DNA of 64,000 nucleotides, taken from positions 29,310-93,309 of the forward strand of contig LUCM01007447.1 in assembly GCA_008360955.1 (NCBI GenBank). The letters are read 5' to 3'. A program made the translations under genes and the position numbers. How positions within the stretch are numbered: position 1 is the first letter of the stretch; each line of letters opens with the position of its first letter. Positions 36,341-48,179 of the stretch are shown here, one piece after another. This stretch comes from Fasciolopsis buskii (taxonomy: Eukaryota > Platyhelminthes > Trematoda > Plagiorchiida > Fasciolidae). The notes beneath the pieces were generated by a model. The model had not been told where the DNA came from and searched no databases. It was given only the letters and a program-made list of their open reading frames with translations.

Positions 36341-38368
36341 GGTTAGCTTTCAGGTGCAACAAGCAGGTTTGGTTGAATGCAACTGATTCTTAGCAGTATG
36401 GATAAGTCTAAAGATCGCGCGCATCTATTTTCAATCTTAGAATAACTTCTTTCATGTTCACAGAGTTTTTGCTCATTTGCGATTCCCGGGGTTGGACACC
36501 GTAAGGATTAGGGCTGCGAATAATCGAATGCGAGGTTGTTTACAAAATATCAACAGATTCCTGGGAGCCGGATGACAGGAAGAAATCAGATCAGCCATGG
36601 CTCCTAGGATTGTCAGTGAGAGCGGCTCAGGCTGTTGATTTGTAAGCTATGTCCCCCGCTTCGGTAGAGATTGAGGGTTTGGAGGGCCCAAAAGGAATAT
36701 GAAGAGGGCAACATTGTGGCCACTAACCGGGTAGTTTTTCCGGCTCGGAGGTGGCAGCATTACGGGTACCGCTTTTGAATGCCAACTCGACGGTTTAGGG
36801 ACAAGCTGCGCCAATCCTCCTATTCGGGTCAAACGGTCAAATTCAAGAGCTGAGTAGGGGAGTTTTGCCGAGACTGCAGATCTTAGTGGCATGAAACTTT
36901 CATGTTGTGCCTTTTGCTTCCTCGTGAATGTGTGCCTTATACTCAAATACCGTGATTGGTTGGTGATATTCAAAATCCTTTCTTGAATGAGGTCAGCGAA
37001 TGTACCTGAGTATCATGAATATGAATAGACAGCCACACGGTGTCGAAAAGGTGGCAAGCATTCGATGACTGAGGGAAGAAAAGAAGAATTTATGATTGGA
37101 GTAAGCAGAGCGACCACATAAAAGCCGGTTACTCCTTGGCATTGGAGAGTTGTATCCAGCCGAATTAACGGGGCTTGTGTGTATGTATTCCGCTTACCAC
37201 GTTTTTAGATCGACGGCGTAGGAGTGAATCTTGTGCAAAACACCGAAAGCGGCCATTTTCACTTAGAGAGGACGGCGCGTTAATCAGGATCAAAAGTACT
37301 TTTGTGGTGCAATCGGGGCACGGTACTATAGTAGAGAGGCCCACAATTGGCAGCATGGCCCGGTGAGTAGAAATAAATCGAAAGGGTATTCATGGACTAA
37401 TGAATGGAATGATTAAGGAAAGAAACATTTGGAGGTGTGGGCGGTTTGCCATTTTTTGAGCGTGGACAGTGCCTAGCGGCCACTTTGGAGTGGCTATGGG
37501 GTAGTGCGATAAAATTTAGGAGTGGGGATGAAAAGCGCTGTTGATAAATCATGTGGGATACGGGGATAGGTTGTTATGACCATGGAGATGGTGGGTCTCG
37601 AGGTCATTCGTGTGGCACTGAGGGAGAACAGGGCATCGCAAAGAGGGTAAACAACTTTTGTTACACATAACTGAAAGCGCACTAGCCCGTGGAAGCCTAA
37701 AAGGGGCTATAATTACCGAGGGTTACTGGAGTGTCGGCGATTTTGCGAGGGTTACGTGTGAACTGTTATTGCGATGCCTTTGGCGGTTGGTTTGTGTTCG
37801 TGCGGGAGGTTTGAGATTCCATTTCATTATATGGCTGGCTCTGTTCGCAGAGTTATTCCGTTTTTTCAGTCTTGGAGAGAACGGGCCGGGGAATCCATAT
37901 CTCGTCCAACAAAATTCTAGTTCTAGGTATTCGGGTTCTTCTAGTCAGGGGCCCCTGTTTTGTTGCTGTGACTACGACGGGCGTTGGCTGCACAAGTCTT
38001 TAGTGGACCATGTCGGCCGGGCATTTGTCATAAAGGTTTAGGTAACTAAAATACAGGAACATTTGGGGGTTAATCACCGGGAAGGTGATGAGGTGTGGGG
38101 ATGACTGGAAAATTATTGGACTTGGTTGGTCTGGATTAAAAGTGTCTTTAGTTTGTGAGGACAAACAGAGGCTTATAGGGGACGACGGCTGTGTTCGGTG
38201 GGTTTAGGAGGATTTTTCAAGCGGCGGAAAGAGAGAATGGCCAGTCGGTTTTGGCCGAGCGGTTAACGTAAGGACAGCACAGGGCAGAGTTCACGGTGGG
38301 CAACCCAGGGGGACAAAGTTAGATATGGTTTTTAGAATGGCTTGAGCAGTGGCCATTAGACGGCCTGG

Positions 38369-38946
38369 TTATACGGTCATCTTGGAGAAAATTCTTTGAA
38401 TTGGGCAGTTATTTAAAATCGTTTTCTGTGGCCAAATGAACCTTGTGCCTGTGGGGCAGAGAGGTGACTCGTCAAAAATTGTGGAATGGCAAGGAGGAGG
38501 ATCATGTAGGAAGACCATTTTAGTCAATAGGGTAGTGACAGAAAAACGGGAGACAAGAATATTTGCTAAAGAGGAAGCAATCTGCAACAAGAGACAATTG
38601 ATTCTGCTCCGTGAACTTGATGCCATAGGACAGGACATTAGGTTCACGTTGTGAAGTTGTGGGTTAATTTGGAATAGTGTGGGTTTTTATGGTCTTTCAG
38701 ATGATAACAAAGGATTTCGCAGTTTGCGTCGCCGTCGTTCCTGCTTCCAGAACTGGAATCAATTAGGGGACACATGGGGTGCAGCCATCTCCTGGGTGGC
38801 TGGGAATGGTAGAGGGGTTGGATGCACCTAATTCGACTGTTGTATTGTGCTGCTGGGTCCCAAACCTCTTTAACTGGCAAGTTATCCAAGAGACATCGAG
38901 GTAGATTGCTGGGGGGTTCTGACTCCGCACAAACGGTTGTCGCCAA
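38369..38946 (-). pseudogene. probable ORF1 remnant of CR1 copy 5
   Basis: Two open pieces in different frames (100 and 92 codons) lie upstream of copy 5 RT at a distance expected for ORF1. They show INCLLLQIASSLANILVSRF and TGTRFIWPQKTILNNCPIQR, but none of the NIP core of copies 1-3. The assignment rests on position and strand, so confidence is limited. Confidence 0.4.
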
Positions 38947-41479
38947 AAGATTTCTTTAACTGAGATTTGGCTCCCTCCAGATAAGTGTCCGTCACTAAAA
39001 TAATTCCAATAATTTTGAACGGCTTACCTGAGAGCAATCATTCCCAGATTGTTGATAAAGTGATTAGTCCATTTAGAAACCGAAAGAACAAGGGATGTTC
39101 GTACAGCTGGGAATTTTTCGCGGCCGGTTAAAATATGTTCATACTGGGAAATAATGCACGCATGTACCATACTCAGCTTGGCTGTTCGAGTGTAAGGAGT
39201 TCTGGAACCAGAGACGCTAAATCATTTTTATCTGCAACGATGCGCCTGAAAATTTTCATGGCAATAAAAATACCGATGATTGAGATTGAGGGTTTTAGAA
39301 TTTGGGTCATCACCGGTCATCGAATACTTGAGAAGCGCAGATAATCGCGACGTATTTTAGGGTTTGATCACTGTTTTGGAGCGTACGTAAGCCATCATCC
39401 CGTTGACTAGAGCCACCGTGATTGACCTTGATGCTCCAAATCCTAATTGTTCCAGTCGTACGCAATGTCGGTTTCTCCGTGAGGACCTCAGAGTAGGTGC
39501 GGAGAGGTATATGAACACGTTGGATGGGAAAGCGAACAGACGCGCCAAGATGCAAGTATACTTTAAGAACGATTAATCGGAGCGAGAAAACTTGCGTGGA
39601 CTTGTAAAACAGCGCCTATATTGATTTCCGACCACAGCTGGAAATTCGGCAATTTAAGTTCAGAGGAAATATTAGGAAAACAATTAATCAAAGTAAGGCA
39701 AAATTTGAGTTTCAGAAAAACTATACTGCGTTTTCCGACCGAAAACGATGGAACGACACCCAAGTTGACGGGACCAAAAGATAACAACTCCAACCCAGTT
39801 GCGGTACAGCTTAACTTGTCCAGGCAGAAGAGTTAACACCGTTTGGAGCTAATTTCTTTGTCCGTAACTCAGTATCCATATGAAATGCCCAACCTTTTTT
39901 ATCATTTACATCCTTTGTTATCGAAACGAAAGTGTACGTTGTTTTTCGGAAAGTGTTCCCCAGCAAACGGGGCTGCAGATTGGGGAAGTTGGCCGGCGGT
40001 GAGAGAACTCTAACCCGCGACCTTCACGTTCAAACGCCAGAACCCTATTCGCTTGGCCACCGCCGGAATCGTGGCATCGGCGAGAAAACGATTTTATAGG
40101 AAAACTTGAATATTCTTCTGGGAATAAAGAATAATGTCCTTCCTAGTCTTAGTTAAAACTGGCGTGTAAAAATTAGCTCCAGGATGTTCTTTATGTTTGG
40201 CGTTATGACGGTACGACAGCACCCATTACCATGTAGTGCATTCCGTTGTCCTCACTTAGATTATCTCATTTCAGCTCGATGCTCCCCAATCTAGATTATA
40301 ATGAAGGCTCATGGACCCGGGAAAAGGGAACTTATTGGTCCCGAACCTGCCCAGTCGTTCAGGGCTTCAATGTTTCAGCGCAATATACATTGGCTAGGGA
40401 CCCGGGCGCTCTCTAACCACTGCAGATGGGTCTCCTGGAGAGCTGTTATAGGTAGCGCATGAGCTAGCACTGTGACAACTCGAGTGCGGCCCTACACGAA
40501 GCAGACAGAGCAGGACACTACTGGAGACCTAGTTTTTACCGAAGCATCTGGCAGGTCATGCACAGGCACCGCAGCACCATTGGGCTGCAATTTTCATGTC
40601 ACTTTGTCAATACGGTGTACGTAAATCTGCAGGTCCTGTGGGGTCATGGAATTCTCTGAATGTATGACCTAATTCCCATGACGGGAAAGGAGTAACATAT
40701 ACTCACGCTGCGTAAGTTGCTGAGGGTGATAGCGTATTGCATATCTGGACTAATCTTAATGAGAAAACCGCTGCGTTAGTGAACCGTTTGAAAATCCTGT
40801 TCAAGGCGTACAGCTCTGCATATGCACCTCCGTGGGTCGACAACCCCATAAGGAAGCGATTGTGTTGCAGAAATCAGGCAAAGCAACATCACCGATCGAC
40901 GGACAAAACATGGTAGCTCTACCGGAGCCGAAAGCCCGTATATCACGATCAAGCTTCACATAAGAACGGCTGCAGTAAGTTGCAGACAATCAGCTATCTC
41001 ACAGACTTCACAAAAACTCGTGGAATAGTTGGTTATTATCTAGCTATTCTAGTGCCTCCACAATCCCCAGCCTATCGGTCTGCTGAAGAATGGGATATGG
41101 AAAGTACTCTCCAGTACATATATTCTTCTGGTTCTTAAGCGCTGATCACAAGCAATGTCAGGGGGTTGTCCAACGGATGCCATCCACGTGGACTTTCGTG
41201 CCGTCTTCTGTAAGTTTCCGCACTATAGGCTGGGTGCGTAGCTGGAAGCCTTCGGAGGCCTAGCAATAATGTGACGATGGACTGAGGAGTGGGTCGATCC
41301 CCGATGCGAACGCCAGTGCGTGGGGAAACAAATTGGGCTAGGCATGGAACCTCTCTGTTTCTGCTCAAGGAAAGATGAATGGTACCAACCTTACGGCAGA
41401 GGCCTTTTACTTTATGGGCAGATTCTTCTGCGCTAATTGGTCTGAATTTATTGTTTCAGCGGAAATGGCAATTCAAGAG
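38947..41479. other. unassigned stretch around a tRNA-like element
   Basis: Short open stretches occur on both strands (39135-39344, 39621-39836, 40801-40989 and others), with no domain. The only structured item I can support is the tRNA-like segment near 40030. Confidence 0.45.
39992..40068 (-). repeat. tRNA-like element (SINE head or tRNA pseudogene)
   Basis: Read on the minus strand it has flanking complementary ends (CCGGCGGTG and CACCGCCGG, nine pairs), an A-box-like TGGCCAAGCG, and a B-box-like GGGTTAGAGTTC about 45 bases later, the spacing of a tRNA internal promoter. The B box departs from consensus at about two positions. The T stem pairs imperfectly and no clean anticodon stem forms, so a working tRNA is unlikely. 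Confidence 0.4.
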
Positions 41480-43450
41480 TGTTGAAAAGAACTGCAACGA
41501 TAATGCCATCAGGGTTCTTTCTGGTTAATGTTAAAAGTCGAGGATACCAGGGGCACAAATTTGGACTCGCGTTTCATCTTTGGAGTGCAAGGCCTGACCC
41601 GAAGATGCCTCCCAGGAGTCACAGGAGAACTTCTTTGATTTATATGGCACATATCCACCCTCTGCAGGAGTACAGTAGCAAAGCAGTACACTCTTGCTGA
41701 TGTCAGTGCCTGAAACAGATACAAAGAACTGCTAGCAAGGCAATGAAAGGCATTTCCCGCCATCTTACTAGTCTTGAGTGGATTCCCTTGACTTATATTC
41801 TATTGAGCTGAGGCGCATCGGTGAGATTCCCTCCTGTCATTCAAACTTTTTGCATCAGGACTGCCCACGATTTGTCATATTGACCCTACCTCGTTTTCTA
41901 ATGGGATATCGGGGTCCAAGAACAGTGAGTGTCCAAATTGCGCCGTAAGTGTGAACAAGCAAACCCACAAGCAGAAAAAAGCGTGTAAAAGATGAAATAC
42001 CAAGTTATTCTGAGACCCTGCCCTCACGAATTCTGATCCAAGGGGCTTTTCCGGAGGATTTTGCTCAATTGTGCTTGGCACACAGCTCCTTAGTCTGCAC
42101 CAAACACCTGCTTAAGCAGAATCACAAAAAGAACCAGGTAGATGGTTCTGCTTATTTACGACCGAGCTACTAAGGAAATGCGGGCAAAATTGCGGTCTAG
42201 ACCGTGCTTTTTGGGCTTCCTCCAATGATAAGTTTTGCGGGAGTTTGCTTCTTGTTGAAAAGGCCGTCTGGGACAAGACCTATCAGTCTAGTCACAATCT
42301 TGAAGGTCTCCATCACGTACCATCGCTCCCTCCTTCCTTCCAACGGGAAGAGTTGATCTCACGACCTTCCACGCTGCTCCCTAAACATTATTGTGTTTAA
42401 TGGACACGTCTTTTCAAAGCAAGCGGCGTCATTTTTGAAGAGCAGAGGTCACTCCTGCACACATTACCCCAGATGACGTCTTAGTAAGGGGTTGCACAGG
42501 GATAAGAACACTGATTTACCGCAATTCAGGGCTAACTTTAACCTAAACAGTTCACTTGTAGAAACTGCAGCTGGAAACTGAGTATCCTTCATCTTCGAAT
42601 TCCTAACGGTCACCAGAGTAAAAATTCCCTGATCCCTTGTCAGCGTGAGGCATTCGATGCTTCGGACTAACAAATGACCTTTGGTGTCGTTCAGGAGCAT
42701 GTCTCACTTTTCAGCCACATCTAGCACGACTTCAATTTCGCCCCTGTGGTTTAGTCTGGTCGTAAACCCGGAATCCTTGGCGTCGTAGTCGAAGAAAAAG
42801 CTGGGTTATTTTAGGGCCGAGACTGGATCATCTATGAGGATTATGAAGAACAGTGGCCTCAGCACCTGCCTTTGCGGAACGCCGCTCGTGTCGTCAGGTT
42901 TGGCCGAGATTCTGTCCCTTATCCCGGTGCTAAATGTCCTCCCGGTAATAACCGCCTTTACTCACCGGCATGAATGCTACCGGGATACCAGATGGCTTAA
43001 ACATGATAAGGAAAAGCGAGGAATCACTGAATCAAACACCCTGCTGAAGTTAAGAAGGAATTCTTCAGCCTGTTTGCCCTCACTCAGTCTTCCACCTGCC
43101 TCATTCAAGAAGCACAAGAGGTTATTGCGAGAAGACCTTTTACCATAAAGCCGTGCCAATCTGGGCAGAGCATTAAGTGCTCAGCTGGAAATTGGGAGAT
43201 GTGGGCTTGGGTTAACTTCTCCATCACCTTGCACACAAAGCTAGTGAGACTGAAAGACCTGGAACTGGCACATTATGCCTGTTTGATCTCTTGATTTCTC
43301 TTCTCACTTGGCATGCGCGTTTCTACGCCGTTCATGAGGTTTGCTCGCCGGATCCAGCTTAGCTGGTTTTGTGCATTGTAACACCCAGCATTGATTTCTC
43401 CGCCTGATGACCTTTGCAGCTGCCACCCCCCGTCAAGTTACCTCTGCCTT
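41480..43450 (-). mobile_element. CR1/Jockey-type LINE of a second lineage, RT remnant
   Basis: Minus-strand RT blocks in order: VSLTSFVCKVMEKL near 43270, NNLLCFLNEAGGRLSEGKQA and EEFLLNFSRVFDSVIPRF (motif A, about 43110-43000), SGVPQRQVLRPLFFIILIDD near 42890-42830, a damaged catalytic region reading FFDYDAK near 42810, then MLLNDTKGHLLVRSIECL and downstream pieces to about 41500. The '[20 protein letters not shown]' and 'KTKCHLL' style shows a lineage different from copies 1-5. No endonuclease or ORF1 was recognised upstream. Confidence 0.72.
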
Positions 43451-45099
43451 GCGGTTCCTAAATTTAGAAGGTAAAAACCCATTCTGTTGCGTTTATAAAG
43501 GTTCCTTAATTAACCTCCATTCTTCCCCCACCTGAGCCTCTGCAGCGTTCCGGGTTAACTACGTTGCTCTTGCTTGTAGCTTCGTCAAGTGCATACTTTA
43601 TCCACACTATTTCAGCTCGACGATTCACATAAAAAAGAAGATACTATGTACCCCGGAACCATTTGACGTGCAAGCGTCGAAACTCTGAAATACTTCCAGA
43701 CTTCAAATGAACTGAACCCAGTTGGTTCGTCCTTGGATGGGTCATCGGGCAGGCGGGAGGTGAGGGTAAGCAGCGTATTTACGACCTGGTTCTGCTACGC
43801 ACGGCGGTGGTTTGCCCGGTTGGCTTTGTTTACCTAAGTGTTTCTGCTTCGTGGCACGCTTTGTCAGACTCGGCGTTCATTGCTTGCTCTGGCTGTATGG
43901 TGGGATGTTGGACTGTGAACTTTAGGGAAATTGATCTTGGACATATTGCATTTGTGCAAGGCACTGCAACTTTTCGACATAGATACCAACTGTCCTCTCA
44001 TAGTGACTTCTGAAAGTTTAAAAATAAGAAGCAAGTTCTGCAAAATCACAATGATGTACTTTCAGCGTAGCGGAGGCCATTCCGTCCAAGTGGCCAGTTA
44101 GTCTCTCACTGGTCCTCGTTTATTCGCAAAATAGTCTACAAATTAGACGAAAATAATTGCCGTTGAAACACTGACAAAAGTGATTACGAGGGGGCCCGAA
44201 GGGGATAAAATTCATAGCAAGTAACATCGGTTCCAGTGCGTTTTTGCATGAAGGACCATTTCATCCCACATGTTTGGTTGTGCTTATTGCTAGAAGCACC
44301 AAAACGTTTGCATCGAGATTTTCACATTTCCCAACCTTCAGCCGGCAAACAGCACCAACTAGAAACGCTCCACATGGAGGATTAAATGATAGACCGTCCT
44401 AATGATTCCCAAACTGTAGGAGGGATGCACACCTGTGCGTAGCGACCAGCGTTCGTCTGACGCGGAAACAACTAGAGCGAACGTGGGTTCAGCGGGCTGT
44501 TTTTGGGGATCGGGTAACTTATAGGGACCAAACTGTGGCGTGCGCCGAGGAAGTATGTTGGGAGTTGTGCATGCGGTCACGGCGTACACGAAATGCTCAC
44601 GTAAACAATAGATGGTCGGTGGGTGACTAGATCACTACAGAGTATGTTGTGCATGCATGTGTGTAGTGGGGTGCCGAGGGAAAAAGGACTTCGCACCCAT
44701 AAAAACATGATCACAAACGTTAGCGGAATGGCTCTGTGGCCGACTGCCCAATTGGTAAACCCCCTTGGTTCGCAGCGGGGGTTAGGATTTCTCGGCGCTT
44801 GCGATGATGTCACTGGCGTTTGCTCTCTGCTGGCTCAAGTGAGTTGGTAAGTACAAACAACGTTGGTGGACAGGGATGTGGGGTGATCCTTGGGTTTATG
44901 CGCCAGTGACGTTTCCATGCTGCGGTCCCTGTTTCGGGGGTCACTGTAAGGGTGTAGCAGATTAGAAGTGTACATGGCACATGTGTGCAATTTTAGCTCC
45001 GCCGAATTTTCAATATGAGGTTGCTTTCTCCAAAACAAATCTCGTTATGTGTAAAAAGGAAGTCTACGGAATATACACAACGACGGCAAACCCTACCGG
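43451..45099. other. unassigned, downstream side of the Gypsy element
   Basis: No supported gene. It holds a weak tRNA-like segment (44722-44800) and, on the minus strand, short open pieces after the Gypsy integrase that could be its 3' region. I could not find a 3' LTR matching 47539-47787. Confidence 0.4.
44722..44800 (+). repeat. weak tRNA-like segment
   Basis: TGGCCGACTGCC resembles an A box, and GGGGGTTAGGATTTC lies about 45 bases on. Both, and their spacing, resemble the tRNA-like segment at 39992-40068, so the two may be members of one tRNA-derived family. The B box has several mismatches. Confidence 0.25.
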
Positions 45100-46080
45100 C
45101 TGTTTATCACTCGGCAGCGGTTAGTGATTTGGCCATATGTTTGCTCCTCTGACGGGGCTGCAGCCGGTAATTCCATGGACGTGAGGTTATGCGGTTCCTC
45201 AGTGGCTGATGTGGCAGCGCTTGACTTGGTTCCGCCAGGGAAACTGACCTGAGACAGTCTAAAATTGTTCTTCCTACCGTTGTGGCCGTCTTATGACGGC
45301 GACGTATCACCTTGTGTTTTCCGGAATATGCGAGTGCTAGCGGGGGACGTGGTTTTGTTCTGACATACGTGCACGCAACCCTTAAGGTTTCGGTTCACAT
45401 AGACGGGCGCGTTTTATTCAGGCTGCCAATAAGTGCAACCCACGGATGCGATGTGTAAACCTGGCGGCGTAGCTGGCGTAATGGTTCGACGCTATCGACT
45501 TTAGGGTCCTCATGTCGCCGGGTAAGCGGAGTGTGCAGCAAACGAGTTCCGCTTCTGTAGCCTGGATGTCGGCTTTTAGGGCATTACGGCAACCCAGTAA
45601 GACCAGTGACAGTGCATCACGCTAGTCGGGTTACTATGTGCCCGCAGGGCTATTTTTAATGGTCGGTGGAAGCGTTCCACCATGCCATTAACTTTGACGT
45701 GATAGACTGTGGTATAGTGCCGCCTGGTGCTTAAACGTCGAAAGCTACTAAAAGTACCTTCGGAATGTGCATCACAGTTGGTGTTAAGTAAGGCGTGCCA
45801 CCCCAGTTTAGCCATTCATTGCTCTAGAAAGGTTTGGTGGCGCTTGGCAAAGTCGCCGTCACCGGCCTTTCAGTGAAACGATCTACGCAAGTGCGTAAAT
45901 AACCACAGCTCTTAGACGGGATGAATGGAGCCGCCAAGTCAACATGAAATTGGTGAAAGTGCGAATCTACGGCAGGAAATCCACCTAGCGGACTTTTGGT
46001 GTGCTTGTGTACCTTGAACCTTTGACATTGGACGCGGTCGCGGGTGTTTGCAGTAACGCTGCGATTCATCTTGTACCAAA
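45100..46080 (-). pseudogene. Gypsy integrase, degenerate
   Basis: The piece at 46069-45824 holds QCQRFKVHKHTKSPLGGFP, FHQFHVDLAAPFIPSKSC and YLRTCVDRFTERPV, the start of a Gypsy integrase core; the first catalytic aspartate is in FHVDL. The piece at 45815-45576 has YHVKVNGMVERFHRPLK, with the catalytic glutamate of 'GMVERFHR' kept. The second catalytic aspartate region, expected between the two pieces, is damaged. Past 45560 come KADIQATEAEL and LRLPGD, then eroded sequence. The enzyme would insert element cDNA; it is inactive here. Confidence 0.85.
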
Positions 46081-46399
46081 CGTAAAAGTCGGCAGTAAAC
46101 CTAATAAGTGCCTTTATGACTGGGTGAGAGTGTAATTTGTCGGGAATGCACTCCTAAAAGTTTGTGGGATGACAGGTCCGGCATGCTCCTTAGACGACAG
46201 TCCGTTCTTCAGCCGTAGGCAGTGTAGCTGATTGTGACTGTAGCGACGTGTTGGATCTCAAATGTTCCGTCTCTGTATCATGTGTTTGCGCGGTTGCGAC
46301 GTCTTCGAAACGGGTTGGCCATGTATTTTTAAATTTTAAACCGTGGAGGTGGGCTAACCCGTCTGCAACTGTATTATCGAGATCTGAGGTGCGACATGT

Positions 46400-47440
46400 A
46401 TCTCTCGTGATTTGATGTCGAGATTTTCTGGAGGAGTATCGGTCTGTGTTAGCACATGCGGCACGAAGAATTGATTTACGATCGATGTAGGCCGTGAAAT
46501 CGCAACCTTCTACGATGTAAGTAAAATATTGAATACCAAGGTCGGGAGAATCTCGTGGCCGAATACACTATATCTGGCCTCGGTGGGGTTCTTTGAGAGA
46601 AAAGTTACAGGTTTTCAGGTGTTAACTAAACGTGTTTGCACTAGGACACCTACGGCATCCGTTGCCAATGCTGTCGAGGCCGATAAGTCAAGTTGTGACA
46701 AGGAGGGTATATTGCTGATGGTTTGATTTAACCTCAGGAATGCACCTCGTGTGGAATCTCAGCTTTGCCTCACTGCAGATCTGTTAGCGGTTGCATTAAC
46801 TAATCCCATCACGGAATGAGGCGTCGATGAAGGTTCACTAGCCCGCCGGAACTTCAGGGATGCTTGAATCGCACAGCGTCCAGATGGTCTAAAACAGTCA
46901 GCCTTTTCTCTCGAAGGAGTGTTCCTTGCAAATGAAATCTTGTGCCATAAAATCTGTGAAATCAACGCCCACTTCGCACCATTGTGCATTTACCGTATGC
47001 CTGCGCTGAGTTAATTGGTCGCAAAGGGTGCACAAATGGCTTGAGTGTTCTGCTCGACTGGAGCTAGTGATGAGGATGTCATCCGGATGTGCAGATACAT
47101 AGTATAACTCCTCGCAAACCACGTCCACTAGACTCCAAAAGGTTCGCTCTGGGTTTCTGACTCCAAACGTCATCCTCAAGAACTGGAACAGACCGAAACG
47201 GGTGGTTGCCGCTGTTTTAGGTGAATCAGCCTCGGCAGCTGGTATCCGATGGCGTGCGCGGACTAGGCCGGTGCGACTTTAAATCGTCTATCCTGCTAAA
47301 TCTGCTGTAAGGTCTGTTATGTACTGGATGGGCTACCTGTCCGAAGTAGTTACTCGGTTGATTGTCCGATAATGGCATGGTCGCCAGTCGTTCGATGATT
47401 TCTTTGGGACCATATGCAATGCGGAAGCCCATGGACTGTT
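46400..47440 (-). pseudogene. Gypsy reverse transcriptase and RNase H, degenerate
   Basis: RT blocks on the minus strand: SPWASALHMVPKKSSNDWRP, KTAATTRFGLFQFLRMTFG, VRNPERTFWSLVDVV, and YYVSAHPDDILITSSSRAEH. The catalytic box is therefore HPDD at 47078-47089 instead of YVDD; both aspartates remain but the residues before them changed. RNase H follows near 46650-46560: VTFLSKNPTEARYSVFGHEI, equivalent to 'FFSKKL...RYSTFGREL'. In living elements these domains copy the RNA genome and remove the RNA strand. Stops at several places make this a pseudogene. Confidence 0.82.
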
Positions 47441-47538
47441 CGATGATCACAACCAGACTACACCTTGACGTAGTGTGACGGGTTGCATGTCTCCATGATC
47501 CAAGGAACTATACAGGATAGCTTACCTCAAACCGGAGA

Positions 47539-47787
47539 TCCAATCGTGCCTGGAAGGCCAATGGATAGAGGCCTGACGAAGTAGTTTCCTGATCCTCCAA
47601 GTCGGGGTTGAGCTGGGCTAGCAGCTCAGTCGAAAAAACGAGTGGAAGAATAATTGATCCAAGTAGATGGACGCCCACTCAGCTATTCCCCGCTGCCTGG
47701 CGGTCAGGTTCTTGTCAGAACCAAAGGCTTTCGTTAAGAACCCTAATCGCTCTTCTGCTTAGCGACTGGACTCCCTAGCAGTATCCG
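47539..47787 (-). repeat. Gypsy LTR fragment (minus-strand copy)
   Basis: Read on the minus strand it aligns with 58923-59173 on the plus strand through blocks such as CGATTAGGGTTCT, GGTTCTNACAAGAACCT, ACTTGGA, ACTTGGAGGATCAGGA/CGTGGAGACTCAGGA and CAGGCCTCTANCCATTG. Similarity is moderate. It lies directly upstream of the Gypsy RT, which is why I call it the 5' LTR. Confidence 0.65.
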
Positions 47788-48179
47788 TCCATCAATCGTC
47801 ATGAGTTACACGCTTGCAAATAATTCTACACTGCGTCGGTCGTCGCGCAGCATAATCGGGACCGCGCTGCCCATTGCATCGAGCGGGGTGGGTAGTGATA
47901 AGTATGCTAATGCTCAGAGTTCCCTCTTTTATTCAACCTGTCTCTTCCGTCTCCAACCAAATCTCTTTGCCCCTTCTGCCTACCCATAGTATCTCCATTG
48001 ATAACACGCCCGATACTCGGAACGGTTTATTGTCAAGTAGTGTAGTAGGTGGTTTTCAGTCTGCTGACTCACATTTTCTCAAGCCACGTCAGTCACTGAA
48101 TCTCGGTTCCTTCAACTTGCGCACTTTAATGCAGGCTGGCCCGTAGGCTTGATAGGTGTGACAGTGGACTCACTTTCGA

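Larger units (their letters stand above)
34622..38946 (-). mobile_element. CR1-like non-LTR retrotransposon, copy 5 (degenerate)
   Basis: Minus strand. The RT at 35476-36340 is certain. Upstream pieces at 38946-38369 look like ORF1, and 37360-36650 is where the endonuclease should lie but it is barely readable. The piece at 35017-34622 is open for 131 codons and sits where the RT C-terminal region would be. The RT is of a different subgroup from copies 1-4: its wording (RVPHARLLL, YINDVFGAVSHGTAFLFADD style) fits another CR1 lineage. Confidence 0.72.
45100..47787 (-). mobile_element. Gypsy-type LTR retrotransposon, internally deleted
   Basis: Minus strand: LTR-like segment (47787-47539), then almost immediately reverse transcriptase (about 47440-46890), RNase H (about 46750-46400) and integrase (about 46080-45100). 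Gag and protease, which should lie between the 5' LTR and the RT, are missing. Many stops and frameshifts are present. The integrase end contains a 'KADIQATEAELV... LRLPGD' block that I associate with flatworm Gypsy elements. Confidence 0.82.

Noticed and set aside
37658..38041. 127-codon plus-strand open stretch
   Set aside because: It lies antisense within CR1 copy 5, with no motif and no splice context.
40801..40989. Minus-strand 62-codon stretch considered as an RNase H fragment
   Set aside because: No DEDD-type catalytic pattern could be aligned.
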